Assembly: GCA_016705245.1 (NCBI GenBank)
Contig: JADIYM010000003.1
Span: 420,148 to 484,147, forward strand
DNA: 64,000 nucleotides
Source of the DNA: Blastocatellia bacterium
GTDB lineage: Bacteria > Acidobacteriota > Blastocatellia > UBA7656 > JADIYM01
Direction: 5' to 3'
Part shown: positions 48,356-56,488 of the stretch, piece after piece
Numbering within the stretch: the stretch's first letter is position 1
Layout: each line of letters starts with the position of its first letter
The notes under the pieces: generated by a model
What the model was told of the DNA's origin: nothing
Seen by the model: only the letters and a program-made list of their open reading frames with translations
Database searches by the model: none
Made by a program: the position numbers and the translations under genes

Positions 48356-49606
48356 ATGCGAGCAACACCCGGCACGATGGCCATTCTCGTTGGCGGGGGA
48401 CCCGCCCCAGGCATCAACTCTGTCATTGCGGCCACCGCAATCGAGGCAATCAACGCGGGGTTTACGGTACTCGGCGTTCAGGACGGCTTCAAGTGGCTCG
48501 TCAGGCGTGATCCGTCGCAAATGCGGAAGCTGGGCATTCCGGACGTCTCGAGAATTCACCTCGCGGGCGGCTCGGTCCTCGGGACCTCGCGCGAAAATCC
48601 GACGAAGTCGCCGGAGCGACTCGATGCGGCTGTCGAGACTCTTCTCGGCGCGGGCGTCACACACCTCGTCACGATAGGCGGTGACGACACGGCGCTCTCA
48701 TCGAGCTCAGTGGCCGCGCACTCGGGCGGTCGCATTCGCGCGGCGCACGTCCCGAAGACGATCGACAACGATCTGCCGCTCCCACCTCACATTCCCACGT
48801 TCGGCTTCCAGACGGCCCGGCACGTCGGCGTCGAGCTCGTGCAGAACCTGATGGAGGATGCCCGGTCCACGGGACGGTGGTACGTCGTTGTTGCGATGGG
48901 TCGAAAGGCGGGACACCTCGCGCTCGGCATCGGAAAAGCCGCTGGCGCGACGCTGACGATCATCGGAGAGGAATTCGGGCGCGACGTCGTCCCCTTCGCT
49001 GAGTTCTGCGACATCGTCGAGGGCTCGATCATCAAGAGGCGCGCTGCTGGCCGGAACCACGGTGTCGCCGTGCTCGCCGAAGGGCTGATCGAAAAACTCG
49101 ATCCGGCCGAACTCGAAGGCCTGCAGGATGTCGAGCGCGACGACCACGGCCACGTGCGTTTCGCCGAGGTCGATCTGGCGCGGCGCGTCAAGGTAGAGGT
49201 ACAGGGCCGTTTCCTCGACCGCGGAGTCAGGGTGAACATCTCGGCAAAGACCATCGGGTACGAGCTCAGGTGCGCGCCGCCGATTCCGTTCGACGCCGAA
49301 TACTGCCGCGATCTCGGATTCGCGGCAGTGAGATACCTTCTGTCCGGAGAGAGCAATGCCATGGTCAGCATTCAGGGCGGCAAGCTCGTTCCGCTGCCCT
49401 TTTCGGCGATCCGCGATCCCGAGACCGGAAAGACGCGCGTTCGACTCGTCGACACGTCGAGCTCGGGCTACCGCGTCGCTCGCGAATACATGATCCGACT
49501 CGACGAAAGCGACTTTGAGCGAACAGATCGGATTGCACGGCTCGCGGCGGCGGCTCGAATGGAGCCCGACGCATTCGTTGCCCGATTCGGATACCTGGGA
49601 CGGTGA
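48356..49606 (+). CDS. 6-phosphofructokinase, pyrophosphate-type, copy 1
   Basis: About 416 residues. Phosphorylates fructose 6-phosphate. ILVGGGPAPGINSVI is the N-terminal phosphate loop. TIGGDDTAL and PKTIDNDLPL carry Asp and Lys where ATP-dependent enzymes have GGDGS and PGTIDND, which indicates pyrophosphate as donor. The TIDND aspartate is the catalytic base. MGRKAGHLAL and GYELRCAPPIPFDAEY bind the sugar phosphate. Start taken at ATG 48356 (ATG 48377 also possible). It is followed within a few bases by a second, related copy. Confidence 0.92.
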   Translation: MRATPGTMAILVGGGPAPGINSVIAATAIEAINAGFTVLGVQDGFKWLVRRDPSQMRKLGIPDVSRIHLAGGSVLGTSRENPTKSPERLDAAVETLLGAGVTHLVTIGGDDTALSSSSVAAHSGGRIRAAHVPKTIDNDLPLPPHIPTFGFQTARHVGVELVQNLMEDARSTGRWYVVVAMGRKAGHLALGIGKAAGATLTIIGEEFGRDVVPFAEFCDIVEGSIIKRRAAGRNHGVAVLAEGLIEKLDPAELEGLQDVERDDHGHVRFAEVDLARRVKVEVQGRFLDRGVRVNISAKTIGYELRCAPPIPFDAEYCRDLGFAAVRYLLSGESNAMVSIQGGKLVPLPFSAIRDPETGKTRVRLVDTSSSGYRVAREYMIRLDESDFERTDRIARLAAAARMEPDAFVARFGYLGR

Positions 49607-49611
49607 TATCA

Positions 49612-50850
49612 ATGCGACTCGAACGAATCGGGGTCCTCGTTGGAGGAGGACCGGCGCCTGGCACGAACGGAGTGATTGCAGCGGTTGCCATCGAGGGAAT
49701 AAACCGCGGCTGCTCGGTTCTCGGCCTCCACAACGGGTTCGAATGGCTGGCCCAGCATTTCACGGACGAACAACACGAGCTTTCGATCGCAGAAGTCTCG
49801 CGAATCCACTTGCGGGGCGGAACGATCCTCGGCACGTCGCGCATCGATGCGGCGCAGGACGAGCGGTCCCTCGAGAACACGGTGCTCGCGCTGCAGAAGC
49901 TTCGCGTCGAGGCGCTTGTTGCCATTGGCGGCGACGACGTTCTGCGAAGCGCCGCGGCCCTCGAGCGGGCGTCGAACGGCGCCATCCGCGTCGCGTTCGT
50001 TCCGAAGACGATCGATAACGACGTCTGGCTGCCGCTCCCGATTCCGACACTCGGCTATGAAACCGCGCGGCACGTCGGGGTCCGGATGATCCAGAACCTC
50101 ATGGAGGATGCCAAGACGACGGGCCGATGGTACATCGCCGTCACCATGGGCCGGCCGACGGGTCATCTGACGTTAGGGATTGGCAAGGCCGCAGGCGCGA
50201 CGGTGACGATCATCCCGGAGGAGTTTGGCACCCGCGACGTGTCGCTCGATGACATCGCCGACATTCTCGAGGGATCCGTGATCAAGCGACGCGCGAGCGG
50301 GCGCGACTTTGGCGTTGCCGTCCTCTCTGAGTCGCTCGCCGAGCGAATGCGCAGCGACGAGGTCGCGGAGCTCGCCGATGTCGATCGGGACGCCCAGGGC
50401 AATATCCGGGTCACTGAGATCGACCTCGGGCGGAAGGTGAAGAACGCCGTCCAGTCGCGGCTCGAGCGCCGGGGAATTTCGACCACGATCGTCGACAAGA
50501 CCATCGGCTACGAGTTGCGCTGCGCTGCACCTATACCGTTCGACGCCGAATACGCGAGGGATCTTGGTTACGCGGCGGTCACGCACCTGCTCGACGGGGG
50601 TACGGGAGCCATTGTGATCCTGCAGGGAGGTGAGTTCCATCCGGTGCCCTTCGCCGACGCGCTCGATCCGGTGACCGGCCGCGGACGGATGCGGTACGTC
50701 GACATCGACACGGAGGGCTACAGGGTAGCTCGCGAGTACATGGTGCGAGTTGAACCCGAAGACTTCGAGGATCCGGAGCAGGTGTCGAAACTCGCGTCGG
50801 CCGGGGCGATGACGGTGGAGGAGTTCACCGCGCGGTTCTCGGCTCAGTGA
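49612..50850 (+). CDS. 6-phosphofructokinase, pyrophosphate-type, copy 2
   Basis: 412 residues from ATG 49612; an in-frame GTG at 49603 overlaps the first gene's stop (GTGA) and is an alternative. The signature residues match copy 1: LVGGGPAPGTNGVI, AIGGDDVLR and VPKTIDNDVWLP, MGRPTGHLTL and GYELRCAAPIPFDAEYARDLG. Both copies keep the catalytic Asp, so both may be active. Differences are spread along the protein, in keeping with an old duplication. The copies may form a heteromer or differ in regulation. Confidence 0.92.
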   Translation: MRLERIGVLVGGGPAPGTNGVIAAVAIEGINRGCSVLGLHNGFEWLAQHFTDEQHELSIAEVSRIHLRGGTILGTSRIDAAQDERSLENTVLALQKLRVEALVAIGGDDVLRSAAALERASNGAIRVAFVPKTIDNDVWLPLPIPTLGYETARHVGVRMIQNLMEDAKTTGRWYIAVTMGRPTGHLTLGIGKAAGATVTIIPEEFGTRDVSLDDIADILEGSVIKRRASGRDFGVAVLSESLAERMRSDEVAELADVDRDAQGNIRVTEIDLGRKVKNAVQSRLERRGISTTIVDKTIGYELRCAAPIPFDAEYARDLGYAAVTHLLDGGTGAIVILQGGEFHPVPFADALDPVTGRGRMRYVDIDTEGYRVAREYMVRVEPEDFEDPEQVSKLASAGAMTVEEFTARFSAQ

Positions 50851-50866
50851 CTTCGTGCGGTGCAGG

Positions 50867-50994
50867 AGAGTGGACAGAATTCACGGGATTTGAAGAGGAT
50901 TGTCGGGACGGCTTGATTGAGGTTGTGGCGCGCTCGGATTCTCAACAAGCATTCCCTCGAATCCTCGGAAAATCCTGTCAATCCTGTCCACTCT
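50867..50994. repeat. Imperfect inverted repeat, family C
   Basis: Left arm 50867-50901 (agagtggacagaattcacgg...) and right arm 50960-50994 (...aatcctgtccactct) match in about three quarters of positions. The right arm has near-tandem gacaggatt units. It lies after the PFK pair and directly before a family B half-copy. Confidence 0.7.
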
Positions 50995-50997
50995 CTC

Positions 50998-51030
50998 GCT
51001 TCGCACGCAGAGACACGTAGGCACAGAGTG
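50998..51030. repeat. Family B repeat, single arm (copy 5)
   Basis: gcttcgcacgcagagacacg followed by taggcacagagtg resembles the left arms of copies 3, 4 and 6. No complementary arm follows. It abuts family C. Confidence 0.6.
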
Positions 51031-51094
51031 GTGACGCAGCGAGGCCGCGCGAACCTCTCGGCTCGCACGGCCTCGCCAGTCGTTGAGGCGACGT

Positions 51095-51586
51095 CTAGCC
51101 CTGCGGAGGCTTCGGCGCGGGAGGCGCGGGAGGCTTCGGCTGTCCACCGCCACCGTCCGCCTTCGGGGCTGCGGGCGCAGTTCCCTGAACGGGACTCGTA
51201 CCTGGAGTCTTCTTCGGCTCTTCGCCGACCTCGAGCACGCAGTCGCCGAACGTCACCCGAAGCGCCGCTGCTTCGGCCACGGGCTTCACCTCGAGCGTCT
51301 TCGTCCGAATGATCGTGTTGTTGCTTACCCGACCGGAGAGCAGAACGCTTTCGGCTTCGACTTCCCCGGCGATTTCGCCCTCCGAGGTGATCTGCCCGAC
51401 GCGCATCTTGCCGAACACCGCGCCGCCGGTCGCGACGGTCAACGACGGAGCGTGGACCTCGCCCTCGACGCGGCCGCTCACGGCCACGGGGCATTTCGAA
51501 ACGATCGAGCCCTTGAACTCAGTCCCTTCTTCGACAAGGGTCTTCTTGACGCTCGCTGCTGCTTCAGCTTTCTTCGGATCCGCCAT
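51095..51586 (-). CDS. Bactofilin (polymer-forming cytoskeletal protein)
   Basis: A 163-residue protein. The central beta-helix domain (about residues 15-115) shows the bactofilin pattern, with EGTEFKGSIVSKCPVAVSG and VEGEVHAPSLTVATGGAVFG and regular turn glycines. The flanking tails are disordered, with a Pro/Ala/Gly-rich C-terminus (PKPPAPPAPKPPQG). Bactofilins self-assemble into filaments that place envelope enzymes or polar structures. Last gene of an operon with a pentapeptide-repeat and an HHH protein. Confidence 0.93.
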   Translation of the reverse strand: MADPKKAEAAASVKKTLVEEGTEFKGSIVSKCPVAVSGRVEGEVHAPSLTVATGGAVFGKMRVGQITSEGEIAGEVEAESVLLSGRVSNNTIIRTKTLEVKPVAEAAALRVTFGDCVLEVGEEPKKTPGTSPVQGTAPAAPKADGGGGQPKPPAPPAPKPPQG

Positions 51587-51613
51587 GCCGGCTCCCTCCT
51601 CTTTCGGTGTGCG

Positions 51614-52880
51614 TTACCGGTGATTGTTGGCGTGCAGGATTCGCATCCGCAGCTTGCAGCCGGGCTCGAACGCGAAATGCGTCGACTGATCCGGCTGCTG
51701 CACAACTCCAACGACCGATCCGTGCGAACTGACGACCAGCCGCTTCGGTCCGACGATGCCCGGGCTCGCACCTTCGAAAAACTGTCCGTGGATCGTGATG
51801 TTCCCACCACCGGTGATCTGGCAGTCGACGAGGACGCCATCCTGCCCGACGACGAGTTCCGCGCCTTCACCAAGAGCGATCGAACACTGCTCGAAGCGGC
51901 TTTCGATCTCGACGTACGCCGACTGACCGAACTCGAGGTTCGCGTTTCGAAGCACGTCACCCTTTCCGAAGTAGCGCTTGATCCGGTCATCACCGCCACT
52001 GGCGGTCGCCGCGGCGACCGCTGCAGCCGCTGCCGCCTTGCCCGACAGCACCGCCGCAATCTGATCACCCGTAACCCGGACCGATCCGTCGCCGTCAGCG
52101 CTGTTGTCGACCCACTCGGCAATAACGCCTTCGACATCGCCGCCACCTGCCTCGATGCCGAACACCTTCGCGCCGGTCAGGATCGCGCCTGCGAGGCGTG
52201 TCCCGGAAATGGACGCCCGTCGAAGGTCGGCGCCCGTCAGGTCGGCTCGCGTGAGATCCGCCTTCGAGAGATCCGTCTTCGAAAGGTCAGCACCGGCGAG
52301 CTTGGCGCCGCGGCCGACGACGCCCGAGAGATTCGCGTCGGCAAGGATGGCCCCCGTCAGGTCCGCCTCCTCGATGTTCGCGCGCTCCACGTTCGAGCTC
52401 GTCAGGTTGATCTTCGACATCTTCGCGCCGCTCAGGTCGCACTCGACGAGGTCGGCATACGAAGCATCGGCGTCGCTCAGATCGGCTCCACCAAGCTTGG
52501 CTTCATCGATCTGGGCATACATGAGGTGCGCTCCGGAGAGGTTCGCACCTTCGAGATTGGCGCCCTCGAGGTTGGCGCGATTGAGTTTCGCGCCGGCCAG
52601 GATGGCCATCTCGAGGTTGGCTTCCTCGAGGTCGGCCTTCTCGAGGTTGGCTCCCGTCAGGTCCGCGCCAAGCATCTTAGGCCTCCCCCATGCTCGCGTT
52701 CGCCAGATTCGCCCCCTTGAGTTTCGCCTCCTCGAAGTTAACGCCTTCGAGATCCGTGCGACGGAGGTTCGCGCCTTCGAGGTTTGCCTTCGAAAGGTCG
52801 ACGCCCGAAAGGTCGGCACGTTCGAGGCTTTCGCCCTTCTGGACTTTCTCCAGAACTTCTTCTCTAGTGAAATCTGCCAT
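51614..52880 (-). CDS. Pentapeptide-repeat protein with C-terminal beta-helix, one frameshift
   Basis: About 421 residues after repair. ATG 52880 starts TREEVLEKVQKGESLERADL, then more than thirty A(D/N)LxxA units form a right-handed quadrilateral beta-helix (to about residue 245). An Ala-rich spacer follows, and then a second region with EFGQSAYVEIESRFEQCSI and GGNITIHGQF, a turn-rich pattern like the bactofilin next door. The frames join by removing one base at about 52679. Such repeats are protein-binding scaffolds, and no enzymatic motif is present. Confidence 0.88.
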
Positions 52881-52930
52881 TGGAGTCGCTTACCTCCCCA
52901 GAAACTTTGGTCGCTACGTCTGGCGAATGC

Positions 52931-54348
52931 TTACAGCGGGATGTTCTCGGCGCCGCCTTCAACGAGGAAGGATGCGAGCCGGTCGATTCGGCGTTCAAAC
53001 GGGAGCTTCTCGATCTCGTGGATCAGGTCGACCTCGCCAAGTTGCGCAAGGACGACATTGATCTGCAGCAGCGTATCCTGCCGCGCCTGCCGAAGCCGCT
53101 TCTTTTCTTCCGCGGCTTCTTCCGTCCAACCGTTCGACGCACGCTCGTAGCCCTCTTGCTGGGCCTTGAGGTCGCCGATGAGCGTCGCAAGCTTCGCCCG
53201 TTCGGCCGTGCGGTTCGCATCGGGCGCCACCGACTGGATCTCGGCGCGATAGCCCTGGAACTTCTCAACAATCTTCGCACCCAGCCAGTCGGGGATTCCC
53301 GCCGTTGCGGCGAGGTCCTCGGCCTTTGCCAGGAAGAACACTTCAAGCGTCGTGAGGCCGGCGGCATACAGCTTGTCGACCGTGACCTTTCGAACGTCGG
53401 ATACCTGCATGAGCAGCGAGTGGATGATGATCGACTCGCGCTGGTCGCGCTCGGCGTCGAGCGTGAAGGCCTGCGGCATCAGCTCGATGAGCGTGTCGTA
53501 GGTCGAAATCAATTCTTCGCGAATCTCGCCCGTGATCATGCGTCCTTCGCTGTTCGACGCGAGCTCGAGAATGGCGTCGAAATCCTCGACGGCGCGATAA
53601 ACGTCCTGCAGCTCCATCTTCTCGGCGGCGCGCTTGATCGACAGCACGGCCGGCTGGCAGATGTCGATCCACTCCTTGACCGTATCGCCCCGGTTGATCT
53701 CGATCATGAAGTTGCGGACGGCACGAACGTAATTCGCGGCGATGTCGGCAAACAGATCGCGGATCGGCGCCTGGTCCACAACGACTCCGTGTGAGGAGGC
53801 GTCACCGACGGGAGCGGACTGGCCGCCGCCGGTCGCACCGGCAATCGCGGCGTCGAAGTTCGAGTCGAAATCTCCGAGCAAGTCATCGAGGTCGTCGAGG
53901 AAGCCCTCCCCGAGGTCGCCGCCACCGAGCGGAGCCGTTGCAGGTGCGGGCGTGGGCAAAGGAGCTGAAGCCATTCCCTGAGGAGCCGACGGAGGAGACG
54001 GCGTGAAGGGACTCTGCAGCGGAACCGTCATCTGGTTGATGTTCGGATCGAAAGGCTGCGTCGTAGTGGCCGAGGGCGGAGCCGCCTTGGCTGTTGTTTC
54101 AGCAGAGGAACCAAGCGGAGCGGTAGCGGTTCCCGGTTTGGCGGCCGAGAGGTCCGCGGGAACCGATGTCTTGATGGTCGCGAAGTCCGGAGCGGGCTTT
54201 GGCGGCGACTGAACTGGAGGCGGAGGTGGCGCCGGTTTCGGAGCTGGCGGCGCGGGTTTTGGGGTTTCGCGCTGAACAGGCTGCGCGGGTCGAGGCGGCT
54301 CAGGTTCTTCTTTCTTTTACGTCCGAAGAGTCGCGAGAGAAAGCTCAT
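52931..54348 (-). CDS. Cytoplasmic scaffold-like protein with Pro-rich N-terminus and helix-hairpin-helix motif, one frameshift
   Basis: About 472 residues after repair. ATG 54348 starts MSFLSRLFGRKRKK, a basic amphipathic tip that could touch the membrane. A long Pro/Ala-rich region follows (joined by one extra A in the run at 54311-54318), then acidic DDLDDLLGDFDSNFD, a helical core (residues about 180-320) and an HHH-like motif in AAGLTTLEVFFLAKAEDL. It ends in a coiled-coil-like RAKLATLIGDLKAQQ and EEKKRLRQARQ. First gene of the bactofilin operon. Function unknown. Confidence 0.8.
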
Positions 54349-54598
54349 GGATTGTCCTCAAAAAGGCCATGGCCCGACGCCTGCAGCGGCCCCGTCCACT
54401 TGATCGGCAACCACTCACAACGATTACGGCCCGATACCACGATTCTTGCTGGAGGCACAGTAACCTCCCTCTCACTTGTCGACAGAACGGTCAATAACGT
54501 TAGAGCGGGTTGGTCCCGTACCTCAGGAGATGAGACTGGCCTGCCGAATTGTCAGTCGAAATCGGAGCTGTGAAACGCTGTAGTGGAGCGGATGGCAG

Positions 54599-54625
54599 AG
54601 TATACAGAAAGAGTTGGGGTGTCAA
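54599..54625 (-). promoter_or_regulatory. Sigma-70-type promoter for the HHH/pentapeptide/bactofilin operon
   Basis: On the minus strand, TTGACA (54620-54625) and TATACT (54599-54604) are both near-consensus, but the spacer is 15 bases, shorter than usual. It would give a leader of about 245 bases before ATG 54348. The remainder of 54349-54706 shows no gene. Confidence 0.55.
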
Positions 54626-54706
54626 TAGGTTGCGCGGATTGCACGGCATCCGGCACGGATGCGAATCGCGCCGCCCTCCAGAGGATCGCATCACCCCTGT
54701 TCCCAG

Positions 54707-55585
54707 TCACTTCGGGGCAGGCCTGGGACCGATCGCCGCCTCTGCCGCAAAGGCCTTGATGGCGTCTCGCCAGGGCCGCATCGGGGCCAGTCCGAGGGCC
54801 TCCGACCGCACGCATCGCATGGCCGAGAAGGCTGGACGCGGAGCCGGAAGCCCCAATTCGGCAACGGTCACCGGAATCAGCTCGACGTCCGATCGTCCGG
54901 CGTCGTCGAGGGCGGCGCGGGCGACGTCAAACCACGTGGCCGGCTCGCCGCTGTTGCAGCAATGAAAGGTCCCCGACGTGTCGAGATTGATGAGCTCGAG
55001 AATCCGAGCGGCCAGGTCCGGGGCGTATGTCGGCAGGCTTCGCATGTCGACGATTCCCTTCAACCGGTTTGTCGCGGAAGCGTACTCGAAGATCCGGCTC
55101 GCGAAGTTCTTGCCTCCGACGCCGAAGAGCCACGAAGTGCGAACAATGAGGGCACCGGGCTGCGCGGCGAGGACCGTAAGTTCGCCTTCGAGTTTGCTGC
55201 GGCCGTAGACGCTGATCGGTTTCGGTGTGTCGTCGGTCGTGTAGGGCTCGCGCTTCGTTCCATCGAAGACGAAGTCGGTACTGACGTGGACGAGCCGGGT
55301 GGCCGATCTCGTGCACGCTTCGGCGAGCAATCCGGGCCCTGCGGCGTTCGCGAGCATCGCGGCCTCCGGATCGCGTTCGCAACCGTCGACATCCGTCATC
55401 GCGGCAGCATTGACGACCGCCGTCGGTCGGTGTCGGCCGAGCGCGCGGGCAATCGACTCGGCGTCGGTCACGTCCAGCTCGGAGCGGCCAACCGCGACGA
55501 TCGGGCGATCTGGCGTCGAGAGCGAAGCGAGCGTGCGTCCGAGCAGGCCGCCGCCACCGGTTACGAGGATCGGGTGGTTCGACAT
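54707..55585 (-). CDS. rfbD: dTDP-4-dehydrorhamnose reductase
   Basis: A 292-residue short-chain dehydrogenase that makes dTDP-L-rhamnose for surface polysaccharide. The NADP motif is ILVTGGGGLLGRTL, the catalytic YxxxK is in SVYGRSKLEGE, and VNAAAMTDVDGCE and RTSWLFGVGGKNF are typical of RfbD. The start could be ATG 55585 or 55597. It stands alone; the other rml genes are not in the window. It points away from the riboswitch leader. Confidence 0.93.
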   Translation of the reverse strand: MSNHPILVTGGGGLLGRTLASLSTPDRPIVAVGRSELDVTDAESIARALGRHRPTAVVNAAAMTDVDGCERDPEAAMLANAAGPGLLAEACTRSATRLVHVSTDFVFDGTKREPYTTDDTPKPISVYGRSKLEGELTVLAAQPGALIVRTSWLFGVGGKNFASRIFEYASATNRLKGIVDMRSLPTYAPDLAARILELINLDTSGTFHCCNSGEPATWFDVARAALDDAGRSDVELIPVTVAELGLPAPRPAFSAMRCVRSEALGLAPMRPWRDAIKAFAAEAAIGPRPAPK

Positions 55586-55684
55586 TGGGTGAGACATATC
55601 ACGACCGGCTCGGCCAAAAAAAACCTGAACCCCTCCGAGGCCCGTGTCGTAGTGTGCGCTGTTCACGTTCTTTCTGAATTTGCA

Positions 55685-55815
55685 CTGGAGCCGAAATCCC
55701 GCTTGGGCGGGGTGCGGGGGAACCAACTTTTGGGGTGAATTCCGCGGAGGGCCGCGGATAGAGCATCTTCCAGCTCGAACCCGTCAGCTAACCTCGTAGG
55801 CTGGTGGAAGAGCCG
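55685..55815 (+). promoter_or_regulatory. c-di-AMP riboswitch (ydaO/yuaA type)
   Basis: The signature segment CGAACCCGTCAGCTAACCTC followed by GTAGGC (55775-55801) is the most conserved part of ydaO riboswitches. The upstream GGGGGAACCAAC (55716) and GGGGTGAATTCC (55732) are at the expected places. A CCCGC...GCGGG hairpin lies at the 5' side (55699). The class binds cyclic di-AMP and usually turns expression off. Terminator hairpins follow within 40-110 bases, then genes at 56003 and 56489. Confidence 0.85.
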
Positions 55816-55852
55816 TCTGTCAATGGGCGACTCCTGGACTTGCTGTGTCCCG

Positions 55853-55903
55853 GGGCCGCCGCATGAGAGTCTCCGGCTCTCGCGCGGCGGCCCTTTTGAT
55901 TTT
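55853..55903 (+). terminator. Intrinsic terminator behind the riboswitch
   Basis: A 10-base perfect stem GGGCCGCCGC/GCGGCGGCCC (55853-55862 and 55884-55893), with an inner gagag/ctctc hairpin, is followed by TTTTGATTTT. Strong Rho-independent terminator in the correct place for riboswitch control of downstream genes. Confidence 0.85.
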
Positions 55904-55922
55904 ACGGCCGCCTCGTGAACCT

Positions 55923-55964
55923 GCGCCGCGCCATGCTTTCTCCTCCTGGGCGCGGCGCCTTTGT
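55923..55964 (+). terminator. Second GC hairpin, weak terminator or ribosome-site-free barrier
   Basis: A 10-base perfect stem GCGCCGCGCC/GGCGCGGCGC (55923-55932 and 55949-55958) is followed by ctttgtct, a poor U-tract. The loop contains tctcctcct, complementary to a ribosome-binding site. It may act as a backup terminator between the riboswitch and gene 56003. Confidence 0.5.
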
Positions 55965-56002
55965 CTGCCTACTCCCGCTCCCCGCCTGTTGGAGTGACCG
56001 TC

Positions 56003-56434
56003 ATGTCCACACAGGCATTGGTCCATGTGACCGTCCTCGACGCTTCCGTCGAGACGGCAAACGGCACGCGAACCGGCGTTTGCCGCCTTCGCGTGCGAGC
56101 CGCTCGAAACCTGCCACGCGCCGTCCACCGGGGCACGGTCCGCCTCGCCGGCCTCGAGCAGACCTTGCGAGGCACTTTCCCGTGCCGGCTGCTTCGCCAC
56201 TACGCGGTTGAACGCATCGGTGACGAGCCGGACGGCGCGGTCTATGCCGTGACGATTGACCTGAGCGACGAAGGACACGCCCCCGTGGCGCGCTACGCGC
56301 CGCCGGGAGCCTGCCTCAGGTCTCCGAGCGAACCGATCGAGGTCGTCTGCAAGCGAATTGCCGGCGTCTTCGGCCGCGTGTGCGAGGAGTTTCGTCCATC
56401 ATCGGTCGTCGTCGATCTCGACGCGACTGCGTAA
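56003..56434 (+). CDS. Hypothetical protein, 143 residues, downstream of c-di-AMP riboswitch
   Basis: ATG 56003 is preceded by TGGAGTGACC. The protein (start MSTQALVHVTVLDASVETAN) alternates short beta strands with basic loops (RVRAARNLPRAVHRGTVRL, YAVERIGDEPDGAVYAVTID). It ends in a helix rich in Val and Asp (EEFRPSSVVVDLDATA). No signal peptide, membrane helix or known motif. It lies 54 bases before the SPFH gene, and both may be controlled by the riboswitch. Unknown family. Confidence 0.7.
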   Translation: MSTQALVHVTVLDASVETANGTRTGVCRLRVRAARNLPRAVHRGTVRLAGLEQTLRGTFPCRLLRHYAVERIGDEPDGAVYAVTIDLSDEGHAPVARYAPPGACLRSPSEPIEVVCKRIAGVFGRVCEEFRPSSVVVDLDATA

Positions 56435-56488
56435 TTCGCGCGCCACCGCGCGCTGCCAGGAAAGCCAGTCGGCTTTCGGAGGAAGTCA

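Noticed and set aside
51083..52720. 545-residue plus-strand frame with regular VGxxEVG-like repeats
   Set aside because: The pattern is the reverse complement of the pentapeptide repeats on the minus strand. There is no start context or known domain.
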